Assembly: GCF_025717005.1 (NCBI RefSeq)
Contig: NZ_JAOVZU010000002.1
Location: forward strand, 345,480-409,479
Source: Actinotalea endophytica
GTDB lineage: Bacteria > Actinomycetota > Actinomycetes > Actinomycetales > Cellulomonadaceae
Length of the DNA: 64,000 nt
Direction: 5' to 3'
Shown here: positions 34,146 through 42,989 of the stretch, piece by piece
Position numbering within the stretch: position 1 is the stretch's first letter
Layout of the letters: the number at the start of each line of letters is the position of its first letter
Notes under the pieces: model-generated
Told to the model about the DNA's origin: nothing
What the model saw: the letters and a program-made list of their open reading frames with translations, nothing else
Databases searched by the model: none
Position numbers and translations under genes: made by a program

Positions 34146-35498
34146 TCACCGCCCCGCCGCAGCCACGGCAGGCAGCAGTGCGTCGTCGAGCTCGTCGCAC
34201 ACCATCGTGCGCCACCCGGCAGGGTCTGCGGACAGCGCACCGGTGTGCGGGACCTCCGGCAGCGAGACGACCTGAACGGATGCGGGCGCCGCGTCCCGGT
34301 ACCAGCCGACCTGCTCCGCCTCGCCGCTGCCCGCGATCAGCAGCACCGGTCGCGGCGCGATCGCTCCGACGGTGTCCCGCAGCGGAACCGGCGGGTGCGC
34401 GGCCGAGAGCGCGTCGGCGACACCCATGTCGAGCGCGGTGACCGTCCACTCGAGCCAGCCGTGCCAGCCGGTGCGCGTCGCCAACGCGTCGGCGGCGGTG
34501 CGCCGACCGACACCCTCGGCGACCACGACGCGCACACGCTCGTCGCCGGCAGCCGCGGTCAATGCCGCCTCGCCGCCCATCGACAGACCCAGCAGGCCGA
34601 TCGCCGCGACGTCGGGCTGTGCGGCGAGCGCGTCGATGGCGGCCGTGACGTCCTCGGTCCCGTACCAGCCGAGCTCCATCGGGAGGCCCGCGCTGTCGCC
34701 GTGGCCGCGCGCGTCGAGCAGCAGCACCCCGAAGCCGCACCCGGCGAGGACCTCGGCGTGCGGCAGGGTCGAGGCCCGCGTCGAGCCGGCGCCGTGGAGC
34801 AGCACCACGGCGGCGCCGTTCTGCGACGGCACGTACCAGGCCGCGAGGTCCACGCCGTCGGACGTCGTGAGGGTGAGGTCCTGGTAGGACAGGGCGGCGT
34901 CCCCGGGGTCGCGCCCGGTCGGCTCGATCGGGAGGCGTGCCGAGGCCATCACACCGGCGAGCACCGGGAGCACCACGAACTGGGCGAGCACGACGACGAC
35001 CACCGTGCCGAGGAGCGCCCTGGCGGGGACCACGAGCCATCCGGAGCCGCGCCGCTCGCGCCGCAGCAACGTCCTCCCGCCCGACCAGACCAGCACGAGG
35101 CCCGCCATCAGCCCGACGCCGGCGACGGCGACCTCGCGCCACAGGTTGCCGCGCGACAGGGCGTCGCCGGCCAGGGCACCGGTGCCGGTCATCCCGACCA
35201 CTCCGGTGAGCAGGGCGATCCACCCGGCTGTCCGGGTCGCACCGCGGCGACGAGCCGTGATCAGGACGGCGACCAGCACCGCGGTGGTCACGAGCGCGAC
35301 GAGCACCCGGGTCGTGAGAGTCGGCGACGGCCGGCTGAGGACCAGTCCGGCGCCCGAGGCCCCGAGGAGCAGCACGAGCGTCGCCTCGACGGACCACCGG
35401 CCGGCCCTCCGACCACCCGGCCGCGTGCCCGCACCCGCACTCGCGCCGCCACGTCCCGCCTGCGCGGCCTCGCCGGCCGGCTCCGCCGCGTTCGCCAT
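34146..35498 (-). CDS. Membrane-anchored alpha/beta hydrolase
   Basis: A 450-residue protein with about five N-terminal hydrophobic helices (roughly residues 37-200) and a C-terminal alpha/beta-hydrolase domain from about 215. The hydrolase part shows [27 protein letters not shown], the nucleophile Ser in GLSMGG, Asp or Glu in IAGSGEAE, and His in [10 protein letters not shown]. The role is unknown; related proteins are called membrane-bound dienelactone-type hydrolases. Its ATG overlaps the stop of the upstream CPBP gene (TGATG). Confidence 0.82.
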   Translation of the reverse strand: MANAAEPAGEAAQAGRGGASAGAGTRPGGRRAGRWSVEATLVLLLGASGAGLVLSRPSPTLTTRVLVALVTTAVLVAVLITARRRGATRTAGWIALLTGVVGMTGTGALAGDALSRGNLWREVAVAGVGLMAGLVLVWSGGRTLLRRERRGSGWLVVPARALLGTVVVVVLAQFVVLPVLAGVMASARLPIEPTGRDPGDAALSYQDLTLTTSDGVDLAAWYVPSQNGAAVVLLHGAGSTRASTLPHAEVLAGCGFGVLLLDARGHGDSAGLPMELGWYGTEDVTAAIDALAAQPDVAAIGLLGLSMGGEAALTAAAGDERVRVVVAEGVGRRTAADALATRTGWHGWLEWTVTALDMGVADALSAAHPPVPLRDTVGAIAPRPVLLIAGSGEAEQVGWYRDAAPASVQVVSLPEVPHTGALSADPAGWRTMVCDELDDALLPAVAAAGR

Positions 35499-36403
35499 CA
35501 GACGAGCGTCGTGGCGAGCAGCACGAAGATCGCCACGTCGCTGAGCCAGTGGATCCACCAGCTCCAGAAGAGGCCGCGGGTCTCCAGGATCCCCTTCGCC
35601 AGGATCCAGCCCATGAAGATCGACAGGACGACGCCCGCGGGCCCGCCCGGGGTGCCGTAGAAGTGCGCGATGCCGAAGTACCCCGCCGCCTGCCACAGCG
35701 CGGTGCGACCGCCGAGCGTCGGCTCGCCGGTCGCCAGCAGCGGCACGCGGTAGGTGACCTCCTCGGTGATCGCGTTGAACGCTGCGTAGACGAGGATCCC
35801 GGGCAGCATCGGGACCACGCCCTCGAGCTCAGCCGTGGTGGGGCGAAGACTCAGGTACTGGGCCACTGCCACGGCCACGGCGATGTAGGCGCCCCACTGC
35901 AGCGCGAACCTCGACCAGGGGACCGGGCGTGGGAAGCCCAACCAGCGCACCGGCCGCAGAGGGGTACGCAGGTCGCCGAGCCGGAGGAACATCGAGCGCC
36001 GTCGGTAGCCCATCGCGAGCAGGACGCCGACGAGCGCGGCCGCGACCAGGAGCTTGCCGGTCTGCTCGGACTGCATGCGCGCGTCGAAGGCCGTGCCGCC
36101 GAGGAGCTGCTGTGCGGGCGCCCACGTCAGGTCCAGGCGCGGCCGGAGCTCGAGCAGCGCCGCGATCGACGCGAGCGCCACCGCGAGGTGCCTGACCGGG
36201 CGCAAGGTGGCGGAGGCCGTGCTCGCGACCAGCGTCGCGCCGAGGAGCCCGATCTGAGCCCAGGCGAGCCAGGTGGGCACGGGTGCGCCCACCACGTCGA
36301 GCACGACGCGCGGCGCGGCGCTGCCGAGGAGCACGACCACCCAGCTCGCGACCTGGGTCCGTCTGCCGGTCGCTGCGGCCGACGGCGCGCTGACCTCCGT
36401 CAC
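35498..36403 (-). CDS. CPBP-family intramembrane protease
   Basis: A 301-residue polytopic membrane protein of the CPBP (CAAX protease and bacteriocin-processing) family. The family motifs are visible: EEVTYR (glutamate pair) near residue 212, FGIAHFYG near 248, and SWWIHWLSD near the C-terminus. Members are intramembrane glutamic proteases; some process bacteriocins or regulatory peptides, but no substrate gene is evident here. GTG 36403 overlaps the upstream SRPBCC gene stop (GTGA), and the downstream hydrolase overlaps its stop, so the three are tightly coupled. Confidence 0.85.
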   Translation of the reverse strand: MTEVSAPSAAATGRRTQVASWVVVLLGSAAPRVVLDVVGAPVPTWLAWAQIGLLGATLVASTASATLRPVRHLAVALASIAALLELRPRLDLTWAPAQQLLGGTAFDARMQSEQTGKLLVAAALVGVLLAMGYRRRSMFLRLGDLRTPLRPVRWLGFPRPVPWSRFALQWGAYIAVAVAVAQYLSLRPTTAELEGVVPMLPGILVYAAFNAITEEVTYRVPLLATGEPTLGGRTALWQAAGYFGIAHFYGTPGGPAGVVLSIFMGWILAKGILETRGLFWSWWIHWLSDVAIFVLLATTLV

Positions 36404-37074
36404 GGTGACGCCGGTGCTGCGCCGGTCTCGCGGCTCGCCTCGGCGCGCTCTCGGATCCCGAGGAGCATGCGGCGCATCATCGGGAAGTCGGCGACCTCCA
36501 TCAGCAGGAGCGTGACCGGCAGGAACGGGCCGAGGTCGTACCGCGCCTTGAGGCGCGTGAGGAGCCGGGTGCGTCCCGGCAGCTCCTCGGTGAGCATCCA
36601 GGACCAGGTCGAGTCGGGTTTGGCCCAGACCAGCACGTGCGGCGGCTCGATGCGCTGCACCGTGAACGCGGTGCGTTCGTCGGGCGGGCTGGCCATCGGG
36701 GCCGCGAGGTCGCCCACACCGAGTTCCTGGAACTCGGGCAGGATCTCGCGTGCGCTCCGCCGGCCGAGGTTGTCCAGCAGGTCGTAGGAGTAGAAGCCGG
36801 CTCGTCGGAACCCGACCTGGACAAGCCACGGCCACACCTCGTCGGGCGGGGCGGCGATCGAGATTGCGCGGGTAGCGACGAACTCGGCCCGCGCGAGCAG
36901 GTCGTCACCCGGCATCGCGCCGGTCACCTCGTCGGGCCGGGCACCCCACCGCAGGTGCCGTCGCCGGTAGACGCACGCGCCGAGGGTGCCGAGCGCCACG
37001 CCGAGCCCGACACCGAGCGCCGCCGTGGCAGCTCGCATGCGCTGAGACAAGCAGCGGCGTGCGGCCACGCGCAT
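36400..37074 (-). CDS. SRPBCC-fold protein with membrane anchor
   Basis: A 224-residue protein with one N-terminal transmembrane helix (TAALGVGLGVALGTLGACVY) followed by an SRPBCC (START-like) domain: RAISIAAPPDEVWPWLVQVGFRRAGFYSYDLLDNLGRR and later VQRIEPPHVLVWAKPDSTWSWMLTE. The fold binds hydrophobic ligands in a helix-grip cavity; ligand unknown. Start: ATG 37074 has GGAG 11 bases upstream; ATG 37038 would also keep the helix. It is the first gene of an operon with the CPBP protease, hydrolase and alcohol dehydrogenase. Confidence 0.75.
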   Translation of the reverse strand: MRVAARRCLSQRMRAATAALGVGLGVALGTLGACVYRRRHLRWGARPDEVTGAMPGDDLLARAEFVATRAISIAAPPDEVWPWLVQVGFRRAGFYSYDLLDNLGRRSAREILPEFQELGVGDLAAPMASPPDERTAFTVQRIEPPHVLVWAKPDSTWSWMLTEELPGRTRLLTRLKARYDLGPFLPVTLLLMEVADFPMMRRMLLGIRERAEASRETGAAPASP

Positions 37075-37115
37075 CGGACCAAGGTCTCCCCGGGGCGCGC
37101 CCGACCGGCCGGGGC

Positions 37116-37121
37116 TAGCCT
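37116..37121 (+). promoter_or_regulatory. -10 box for GH13 gene
   Basis: TAGCCT gives a transcript start near 37128 and a leader of about 26 bases that carries GAGGAGG just before the ATG at 37154. Confidence 0.4.
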
Positions 37122-37153
37122 CGACGACGACCGACGCACGCGAGGAGGCGGGC

Positions 37154-38767
37154 ATGGGTGGGAGCTGGCTGGCGGACGCCGTCCTGTACGAGGTGTACCC
37201 GCAGTCCTACGCGGACTCGAACGGCGACGGGATCGGCGACCTGCGTGGCGTGATCGACCACCTGGACCACATCGCCTCGCTCGGGGTGGACGCGATCTGG
37301 TTCAACCCGTGCTTCGCGTCGCCGTTCGTCGACGCCGGGTACGACGTGTCCGACTACCTGCGGATCGCACCGCGGTACGGCACCAACGACGACCTGGTCG
37401 AGCTCGTGGAGCGTGCGGGGGAGCGCGGCATCCGCGTGATCCTCGACCTGGTCGTGGGGCACACGTCGATCGAGCACCCGTGGTTCCAGCGCGAGCTGCA
37501 CGCCGACGGGCCCGACCCCGACGGCGACCGGTACATCTGGCGTGAGGACCGGCCCACCACCGGTTGGGCCTCGGACATCCCGGGGACGCCGGCGTGGGTG
37601 CCGTCGCCGGGCCCGCGCCGCGGGTGGTACCTGAAGAACTTCTATGACGAGCAGCCCGCCCTCAACTTCGGCTGGACGTCCCTCGACCCCGACGAGCCGT
37701 GGCGCGATGCGATCGACGCGCCGGGCCCGCGCCGCAACCGTGCGGCGCTGCGGGAGATCATCGACTTCTGGTTGTCGAAAGGCGTGGCCGGCTTCCGGGT
37801 GGACATGGCGTTCTCCCTGGTCAAGGACTACGGCGTGCACCCCGGCGTCGCCGCGTCGGTGGAGATCTGGCAGGAGATCCGCGCGTGGCTCGACGACGCG
37901 CACCCGGACGCCGTGCTCATCCCGGAGGGCACCGAGCCGCGCACCGACGGACCGCTCGCGTTCGACGCCGACTTCGCCCTGGTGATCCACGAGGCGCACG
38001 GCAGCCTGTTCGACAACCGCGGGGCCGGGGTCCTGCCGTTCCACCCGCCGCACGAGCCGTTCTTCGAGGAGTCCGGTCGCGGCAGCACGAGGTTCTTCCT
38101 GGACGCCTGGGCCGCCGACCGCGAGGTCGACCCGCAGCGGCCGGTCCTGATGGCCACGGCCGACCACGACTACACCCGGCTGCGTTCCGGGACCCGCACC
38201 GTCGAGCAGCTCGGGGCGGCGTTGACCTTCCTGATGACCTGGGGCAACGTGCCGTGCCTGTACTACGGCGACGAGATCGGGATGCGTTACCTGCCCGGGA
38301 TGCCCGACGTCGAGGGCGCGATCTGCAACCCCGACTACAACCGCGCGGGCTGCCGGACCCCGATGCAGTGGGACGCGTCGCCGAACGCGGGGTTCTCGAC
38401 CGCGGACGCCGCGGACCTGTACCTGCCGATCGATCCGGACCCCGACCGGCCCACGGTTGCCGCCCAGCGGGACGACCCGGGCTCGACGCTGACCCTGGTC
38501 CGCGAGCTCATCGCGCTTCGCCGGGCGACGCCGGCGCTCCAGGGGCGCGCCTCGATCCGCGTGGTCCACGAGGACTACCCGTTCGCCTGGGTGCGCGGCG
38601 AGAGCCACCTCGTCGTGGTCAACCCGCGCCGCCAGGTCGCGCGGGTGGCCGTGCCGGAGGCGCAGCGCGCCGAGCCGATCTGGGGTTCGGGTGTGCGGGT
38701 GACCGACGGAGCCCTGGTCGTCGAGGGGTTCGGGTACGGAGTCCTCACGCTCGACGCCGGCGCGTGA
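37154..38767 (+). CDS. GH13 alpha-glucosidase / alpha-amylase family
   Basis: A 537-residue glycoside hydrolase family 13 protein acting on alpha-glucosidic bonds in malto-oligosaccharides or related sugars; no signal peptide, so cytosolic. Conserved regions: DLVVGHTS (region I, with Gly in place of the usual Asn), GFRVDMA with nucleophile Asp217, LIPEGTE with acid/base Glu258, and ATADHDYTR with the third catalytic Asp339. The MQWDASPNAGF segment and length resemble oligo-1,6-glucosidase/alpha-glucosidase-type members. Exact specificity cannot be set by eye. The ATG follows GAGGAGG. It is divergent from the SRPBCC operon. Confidence 0.88.
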   Translation: MGGSWLADAVLYEVYPQSYADSNGDGIGDLRGVIDHLDHIASLGVDAIWFNPCFASPFVDAGYDVSDYLRIAPRYGTNDDLVELVERAGERGIRVILDLVVGHTSIEHPWFQRELHADGPDPDGDRYIWREDRPTTGWASDIPGTPAWVPSPGPRRGWYLKNFYDEQPALNFGWTSLDPDEPWRDAIDAPGPRRNRAALREIIDFWLSKGVAGFRVDMAFSLVKDYGVHPGVAASVEIWQEIRAWLDDAHPDAVLIPEGTEPRTDGPLAFDADFALVIHEAHGSLFDNRGAGVLPFHPPHEPFFEESGRGSTRFFLDAWAADREVDPQRPVLMATADHDYTRLRSGTRTVEQLGAALTFLMTWGNVPCLYYGDEIGMRYLPGMPDVEGAICNPDYNRAGCRTPMQWDASPNAGFSTADAADLYLPIDPDPDRPTVAAQRDDPGSTLTLVRELIALRRATPALQGRASIRVVHEDYPFAWVRGESHLVVVNPRRQVARVAVPEAQRAEPIWGSGVRVTDGALVVEGFGYGVLTLDAGA

Positions 38768-38866
38768 GTCGCCCTGAGCGCTCGGCGAGGACCTAGGTGC
38801 CTGGCGTGACCCACGCGTGAGGCGAAGGGTCGAAGGTGACGGCACCCCCACGGGAGGGTGATCCCG

Positions 38867-39376
38867 ATGTCGTCGACCTCATCGCCGGATGTCAACGCCG
38901 CATCGCCCGCGGAGGAGATCGCGCGACTCCAGGCGGCGATCGACCTCGCGGTCCGCAACGTCGCGGACGGCGGCGGTCCGTTCGGTGCCGTGATCGTGCA
39001 CGACGGCGCGGTGGTCGGCACCGGCCAGAACCGGGTCACGCGGGACAACGACCCCACCGCGCACGCCGAGGTGATGGCGATCCGCGCGGCGTGCCGGCGA
39101 CTGGGCTCGTTCTCGCTCGCCGGGTCGGTGCTGTACAGCTCGTGCGAGCCGTGCCCGCTGTGCCTCGCCGCCGCGCTGTGGGCACGGATCGACCGGGTGG
39201 TCTTCGCGGCCGACCGTGACGACGCCGCTCGCGCCGGGTTCGACGACCGCGCGTTCTACGAGCTCCAGGGCCAGGACCCGGCGGCGTGGCCGATGCCCGT
39301 GGTTCAGCGTCGGGTGCACGGCTCGGCGGACCCGATGGACGCATGGCTCGCCTTCGAGGGGCGCGTCGCGTACTGA
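38867..39376 (+). CDS. Nucleoside/guanine deaminase-family protein
   Basis: A 169-residue cytidine-deaminase-fold enzyme. The zinc motif is HAEV near residue 65 (His ligand and catalytic Glu), with SCEPCPLC near 94 giving the two Cys ligands. The overall layout, with NNRVTRDNDPTAHAEV-type start and the terminal DDRAFYELQG, fits guanine deaminase-like enzymes of the GuaD type, which hydrolyse guanine to xanthine, though tRNA-adenosine deaminases share the motif. ATG 38867 is chosen because GGGAGGG lies 8 bases before it; GTG 38858 is inside that site. A hairpin terminator follows. Confidence 0.8.
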   Translation: MSSTSSPDVNAASPAEEIARLQAAIDLAVRNVADGGGPFGAVIVHDGAVVGTGQNRVTRDNDPTAHAEVMAIRAACRRLGSFSLAGSVLYSSCEPCPLCLAAALWARIDRVVFAADRDDAARAGFDDRAFYELQGQDPAAWPMPVVQRRVHGSADPMDAWLAFEGRVAY

Positions 39377-39404
39377 CGGTCCACGGCCCATCATGACCTC
39401 CCGG

Positions 39405-39420
39405 CCGGGCGCCCGCCCGG
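39405..39420. terminator. Convergent hairpin terminator
   Basis: CCGGGCG-CC-CGCCCGG, a perfect 7-base stem with a 2-base loop, between the convergent deaminase and methyltransferase genes. Confidence 0.6.
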
Positions 39421-39440
39421 AGACGAGCGAGCCCGTGCTC

Positions 39441-40202
39441 TCAGGCCGGGGTTCGGGCGACCATGACCGGCTGGAAGTAGCCGCTCTCGGCCGGCTCCCA
39501 CCAGCGCACGTCGTCCAGGCCGGCGACGCGGGCGAGCGCGCCGAGATGGTCGCGACGGTACGCACGGTAGGTCGCCTCGCGCCGCGTCCCGGTCCAGTCG
39601 GTCGGTGAGACCTCGGTGAGCTGGAGGTGCTCGAGGTCGTAGACGTCGCTGTCGCCACGCCAGGCCCACAGCTGCACCGTCACGACCCTCGGACCGTCGC
39701 CCCGGTCGTACACCTGCGCCGGGGTGCTCCGAGGACGCTCGGCGAGGACCTTGTCGTAGTCGCGCGTCGTGACCACGACGGCGCCGCCGGGCCGCGTGAC
39801 GCGGGCCATCTCGGCCAGGGCCGCGACGGCGTCCTCGTCGGTCAGGAGGTGCGGGAGCGCGTTGTCCGCGCACACCACCGCGTCGACGCCGCGGTCGACC
39901 CACGGGAGGGCGCGCATGTCGGCCACGGCGAGGGCCGCGCGGACGCCCGCGACGGCGCACTCCCGCCGCGCGCGCCGCACCGCGGCCTCGCTGAGGTCGC
40001 TCCCGAGCACCCGGTGCCCGCGGCGGGCGAGGCCGACGAGCTGGGTGCCGATCCCGCACGCGACGTCCGCGAGGTCGAGCGGACCGGTGGCGCCGATCAC
40101 CCGCTCGAGCGCCGCGGCCTGGGTGGCGGTCTCGGCCGACCAGTCCGGGTAGAGCGTGTGGTAGGTGTCCGCGAGCCCGTCGTAGAAGTCCTTGGTGGAC
40201 AC
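39441..40202 (-). CDS. Class I SAM-dependent methyltransferase
   Basis: A 253-residue Rossmann methyltransferase. It opens FYDGLADTYHTLYPDWSAETATQAAAL, as do glycine/sarcosine N-methyltransferases, then motif I DLADVACGIGTQLVGLARRGHRVLGSDLSE, an acidic ADMRALPWVDRGVDAVVCADNALPHLL, and ARVTRPGGAVVVTTRDY. The resemblance to glycine-sarcosine methyltransferase is at the N-terminus only, so betaine synthesis is not claimed. It is monocistronic, 92 bases downstream of crtI on the same strand. Confidence 0.83.
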   Translation of the reverse strand: MSTKDFYDGLADTYHTLYPDWSAETATQAAALERVIGATGPLDLADVACGIGTQLVGLARRGHRVLGSDLSEAAVRRARRECAVAGVRAALAVADMRALPWVDRGVDAVVCADNALPHLLTDEDAVAALAEMARVTRPGGAVVVTTRDYDKVLAERPRSTPAQVYDRGDGPRVVTVQLWAWRGDSDVYDLEHLQLTEVSPTDWTGTRREATYRAYRRDHLGALARVAGLDDVRWWEPAESGYFQPVMVARTPA

Positions 40203-40294
40203 CTCGCCAGAGTAGGACGGGCCCTCGGCCGGCCCGGTTCGTGCGCGGGCGCCGGCCGGCGGGCCGGGTGCTGCGACCGCGCCCCGATCGCTGA

Positions 40295-41800
40295 TCAGAG
40301 GGCGAGGTCGTCGACGACCCGTTCGGCGGCGAGCCGCCCGGAGACCAGCGCGGTCGGGACGCCGGTCCCGGGGTGGGTGCTGGCCCCCGCGAAGTAGAGG
40401 TTCCGATAGCGGGCGTGCCGGTTGTGCGGCCGCAGGTAGGCGAGCTGGGGGAGGGTGTGGGCCAGCCCGTGGGTCGCGCCCCAGGCGAGGTTGTGGTGGG
40501 TTCGCCAGGTGATCGGTGTCGCGGAGGCCTCGACCGTGATGTGGTCGGCGACGTCGTCGAGCCCGAGCTGCGCGAGCCGGGCGAGCACGCCGCGACGCGC
40601 CCGGTCGCGCTCGACGGCCCAGGCCTCGGCCTCCTGCGCGCGACGGTCGGGGTCGTCGCCGTCGTAGGTGAGGTGGCCGGTGGGGACCACCGCGATCAGG
40701 GTGTCCCGACCGTCCGGTGCCGTGGTCGGGTCGAGAGCGGTCGGGGCGTGCAGGTAGACGCTCGGCACATCAGGCAGCGGCTCGTTGCGCTCGATCCGGT
40801 CGAAGTTCTCGCGGTAGGCGTCGCTGAGGAACAGGGTGTGCGGGCGCAGCTGCGGGTAGCGGCGGTCCAGGCCCCAGAAGAAGCTGATCGTCGAGCCCGA
40901 GAAGGTCTTGCGGGCGAGCGCGTCGGCGGCGCCCCGGTCTGGCAGCAGGTACCGGTAGACGTAGGGCAGGTCGGCGTTGGCGACCACGAGGTCCGCAGTC
41001 AGCCTGCGGCCGTCCGCCAGGACGACGCCCGACGCTCGGTCGCCCTCGATCTCGATGAGCTGCACCTCCTCGCCGGGCACCATCCGGACACCGGCCTCGG
41101 CCGCGCGCTCGGCGAGCGCCTCGGTGATCCGGTACATCCCGCTGCGCGGTGACCACACGCCGTGGGTCAGCTCGCTGTACGGCGTGAGGGAGAACGTCGA
41201 CGGCGCGCTGAACGGGCTGAGGCCCATGTAGACGTCCTGGCAGGTGAACGCCGCCTTGAGCTGCGGCGAGTCGAAGAACGAGCGCATGTGGCCGTAGTGC
41301 CGCTGCAGCGCCCGCACCCGCAGCGCGAGCGCCAGGGTGGCCGGGGTGAAGAAGTCGCCTGCGTTCCGGAAGTCGCGCTCCACGAGGCCGGGCAGGCCGA
41401 GGTGGTAGTGCCGGCGGCCCTCGTCGAGGTACCGGAGCAGGCCGCCGAACGAGCCCGGCTCGAAGGCCTCCAGCTGGTCGCGCATCGCGACCATGTCTGA
41501 GGTCATCGCGAGGCGTCGGCCGTCGTCGAAGACCATGTCGTAGGTCGGGTCCACCCGGATCGGGTCGAGCGCCTGGTCGTAGTCGATGCCGAGGTGCGCC
41601 AGCTCGCTGCGGTAGAGCAGCGGCATGATCAGCAGCGTCGGGCCGGTCGAGAACGTGTGGCCGTCCCGCGTGAAGCGGCCGAGCCGCCCGCCGGGCTGCT
41701 GGTTCTTGTCGACCAGGGTGACCTGGACGCCACGGCCGGCCAGATGGATCGCCGCGGAGAGCCCGCCGACGCCTGCGCCGATCACGATCGCCGTGGTCAT
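40295..41800 (-). CDS. crtI: Phytoene desaturase-family oxidoreductase
   Basis: A 501-residue FAD-dependent carotenoid desaturase that introduces double bonds into phytoene (or a C30 equivalent) at the membrane. The N-terminal FAD motif is VIGAGVGGLSAAIHLAGRGVQVTLVDKNQQPGGR, and the C-terminal CrtI signature is NLYFAGASTHPGTGVPTALVSGRLAAERV. Length is normal. The ATG overlaps the stop of the upstream crtB-like gene (ATGA), so the two pathway enzymes are translationally coupled. Desaturation number and chain length cannot be told from sequence. Confidence 0.9.
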   Translation of the reverse strand: MTTAIVIGAGVGGLSAAIHLAGRGVQVTLVDKNQQPGGRLGRFTRDGHTFSTGPTLLIMPLLYRSELAHLGIDYDQALDPIRVDPTYDMVFDDGRRLAMTSDMVAMRDQLEAFEPGSFGGLLRYLDEGRRHYHLGLPGLVERDFRNAGDFFTPATLALALRVRALQRHYGHMRSFFDSPQLKAAFTCQDVYMGLSPFSAPSTFSLTPYSELTHGVWSPRSGMYRITEALAERAAEAGVRMVPGEEVQLIEIEGDRASGVVLADGRRLTADLVVANADLPYVYRYLLPDRGAADALARKTFSGSTISFFWGLDRRYPQLRPHTLFLSDAYRENFDRIERNEPLPDVPSVYLHAPTALDPTTAPDGRDTLIAVVPTGHLTYDGDDPDRRAQEAEAWAVERDRARRGVLARLAQLGLDDVADHITVEASATPITWRTHHNLAWGATHGLAHTLPQLAYLRPHNRHARYRNLYFAGASTHPGTGVPTALVSGRLAAERVVDDLAL

Positions 41801-42807
41801 CGGGTGCCGCTCCGGGCCGGGCTCGAGGCGGCGGGGCTCGGGTGGACGACCGCGCCCAGGGCCGACCTCGCCGTGCGTCCGGCGATCGACAGGCCACCGC
41901 GCAGCGTCGCGCGCTCCGGGTAGCCCGGGCGCAGCCGGTAGCCGTCAGCCTCGATCACGTCGAGGACCCACTCGAACCGTGCGGTGTACGCGTGGCCGGC
42001 GAACCGGCACCGTGCGTTGTCGACCCGGGCCAGGTACCCCCGGCCGGTGGCGAAGCACTCACGCGCCAGCTCGACCCGCTCGTGAACCCAGTCCCGGACG
42101 GCGGGCGTGTGCAGCGCGGCGAGCAGAGCCGGGTCGTCCGGAGTCGTCGCGTGGGGCACGCCGTCGGCGAGCAGCTCGGCGGGCAGGTTGAGGTAGCCGG
42201 CGACCAGGTCCTCGGCGAGGTCGCGCAGCATGTGCGCGACGTGCGCGCCGGTGACCGCGACGTAGCGGGTCTCGTCGTGCGGGCTCCGGCAGTCGTGGCC
42301 GATGCAGTGGTGCAGGGACTCCGTGACGGCGACGGCCAGGTCGTGGGTGTAGGCGTCGAGCTGGTCGGCCGTGATGGTGCGCCCGCGGCGCCGCGCGTCG
42401 ACGTCCATCACGTCGAGCATCGAGCGCAGGGCGAGCACGAGGCACTCGGACGGACCGTCCGGCCCGCGACCGGGTCGCGATGCGTCGCGCCGGAGCAGGT
42501 CGACCAGCAAGGTCTCCTCCGGGGCGAGCCCGGCACGCAGGTCGCCGGTCGGGGACGCCGCCGAGGCGCTCGCCTGCGCGACGGCGCGCGCGAGGAGGTC
42601 GCGCTGCTGCGCCACGAACCGCACCCGCGCGTCCGGGGTCGCGAGGTGCTCGTCCACGGCGTCGTCGAGCCAGCGGAACCAGGCGTAGAGCGCGAACGCG
42701 TCCGGCCGGTACGTCCGGTCGGCGAGCCATCGGATCGTCAGGTAGGACTGCAGGCTGGCGCGCCGCGTGATCGCGGCCGCCAGCTCGTCACCAGACCGCT
42801 CGGACAT
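41797..42807 (-). CDS. crtB: Squalene/phytoene synthase-family protein
   Basis: A 336-residue trans-isoprenyl synthase-fold enzyme that condenses two prenyl diphosphates head to head, making the substrate of CrtI. The first aspartate motif is WLDDAVDEH near residue 47 and the second is DLAEDLVAGYLNLP near 200, as in phytoene synthases; the order and spacing of motifs are normal. No prenyl-transferase (crtE) gene is in the window, so precursors come from elsewhere. It is the first gene of the crtB-crtI pair; the gap to the divergent F420-type oxidoreductase is 182 bases. Confidence 0.82.
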   Translation of the reverse strand: MSERSGDELAAAITRRASLQSYLTIRWLADRTYRPDAFALYAWFRWLDDAVDEHLATPDARVRFVAQQRDLLARAVAQASASAASPTGDLRAGLAPEETLLVDLLRRDASRPGRGPDGPSECLVLALRSMLDVMDVDARRRGRTITADQLDAYTHDLAVAVTESLHHCIGHDCRSPHDETRYVAVTGAHVAHMLRDLAEDLVAGYLNLPAELLADGVPHATTPDDPALLAALHTPAVRDWVHERVELARECFATGRGYLARVDNARCRFAGHAYTARFEWVLDVIEADGYRLRPGYPERATLRGGLSIAGRTARSALGAVVHPSPAASSPARSGTR

Positions 42808-42976
42808 CCCTCATCCCCGCGTTCGGCAGCCGTCGCCTGCGAGGGTAGCCACGCAGGTGGTGGTGCTGCGCGGGCCTTGAGGCCCATGCCGGGAGCCGCC
42901 CGCGGTCGGGGCGTGGGCGACGGCCTCGGGACCGCGGCCTCGTCCCACTCCGGGCGCGGATCCGCGGACGCGGACG

Positions 42977-42982
42977 TAGCCT
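42977..42982 (+). promoter_or_regulatory. Leaderless -10 box for LLM oxidoreductase gene
   Basis: TAGCCT ends 7 bases before the ATG at 42990, with no Shine-Dalgarno. Confidence 0.45.
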
Positions 42983-42989
42983 CGCGATC

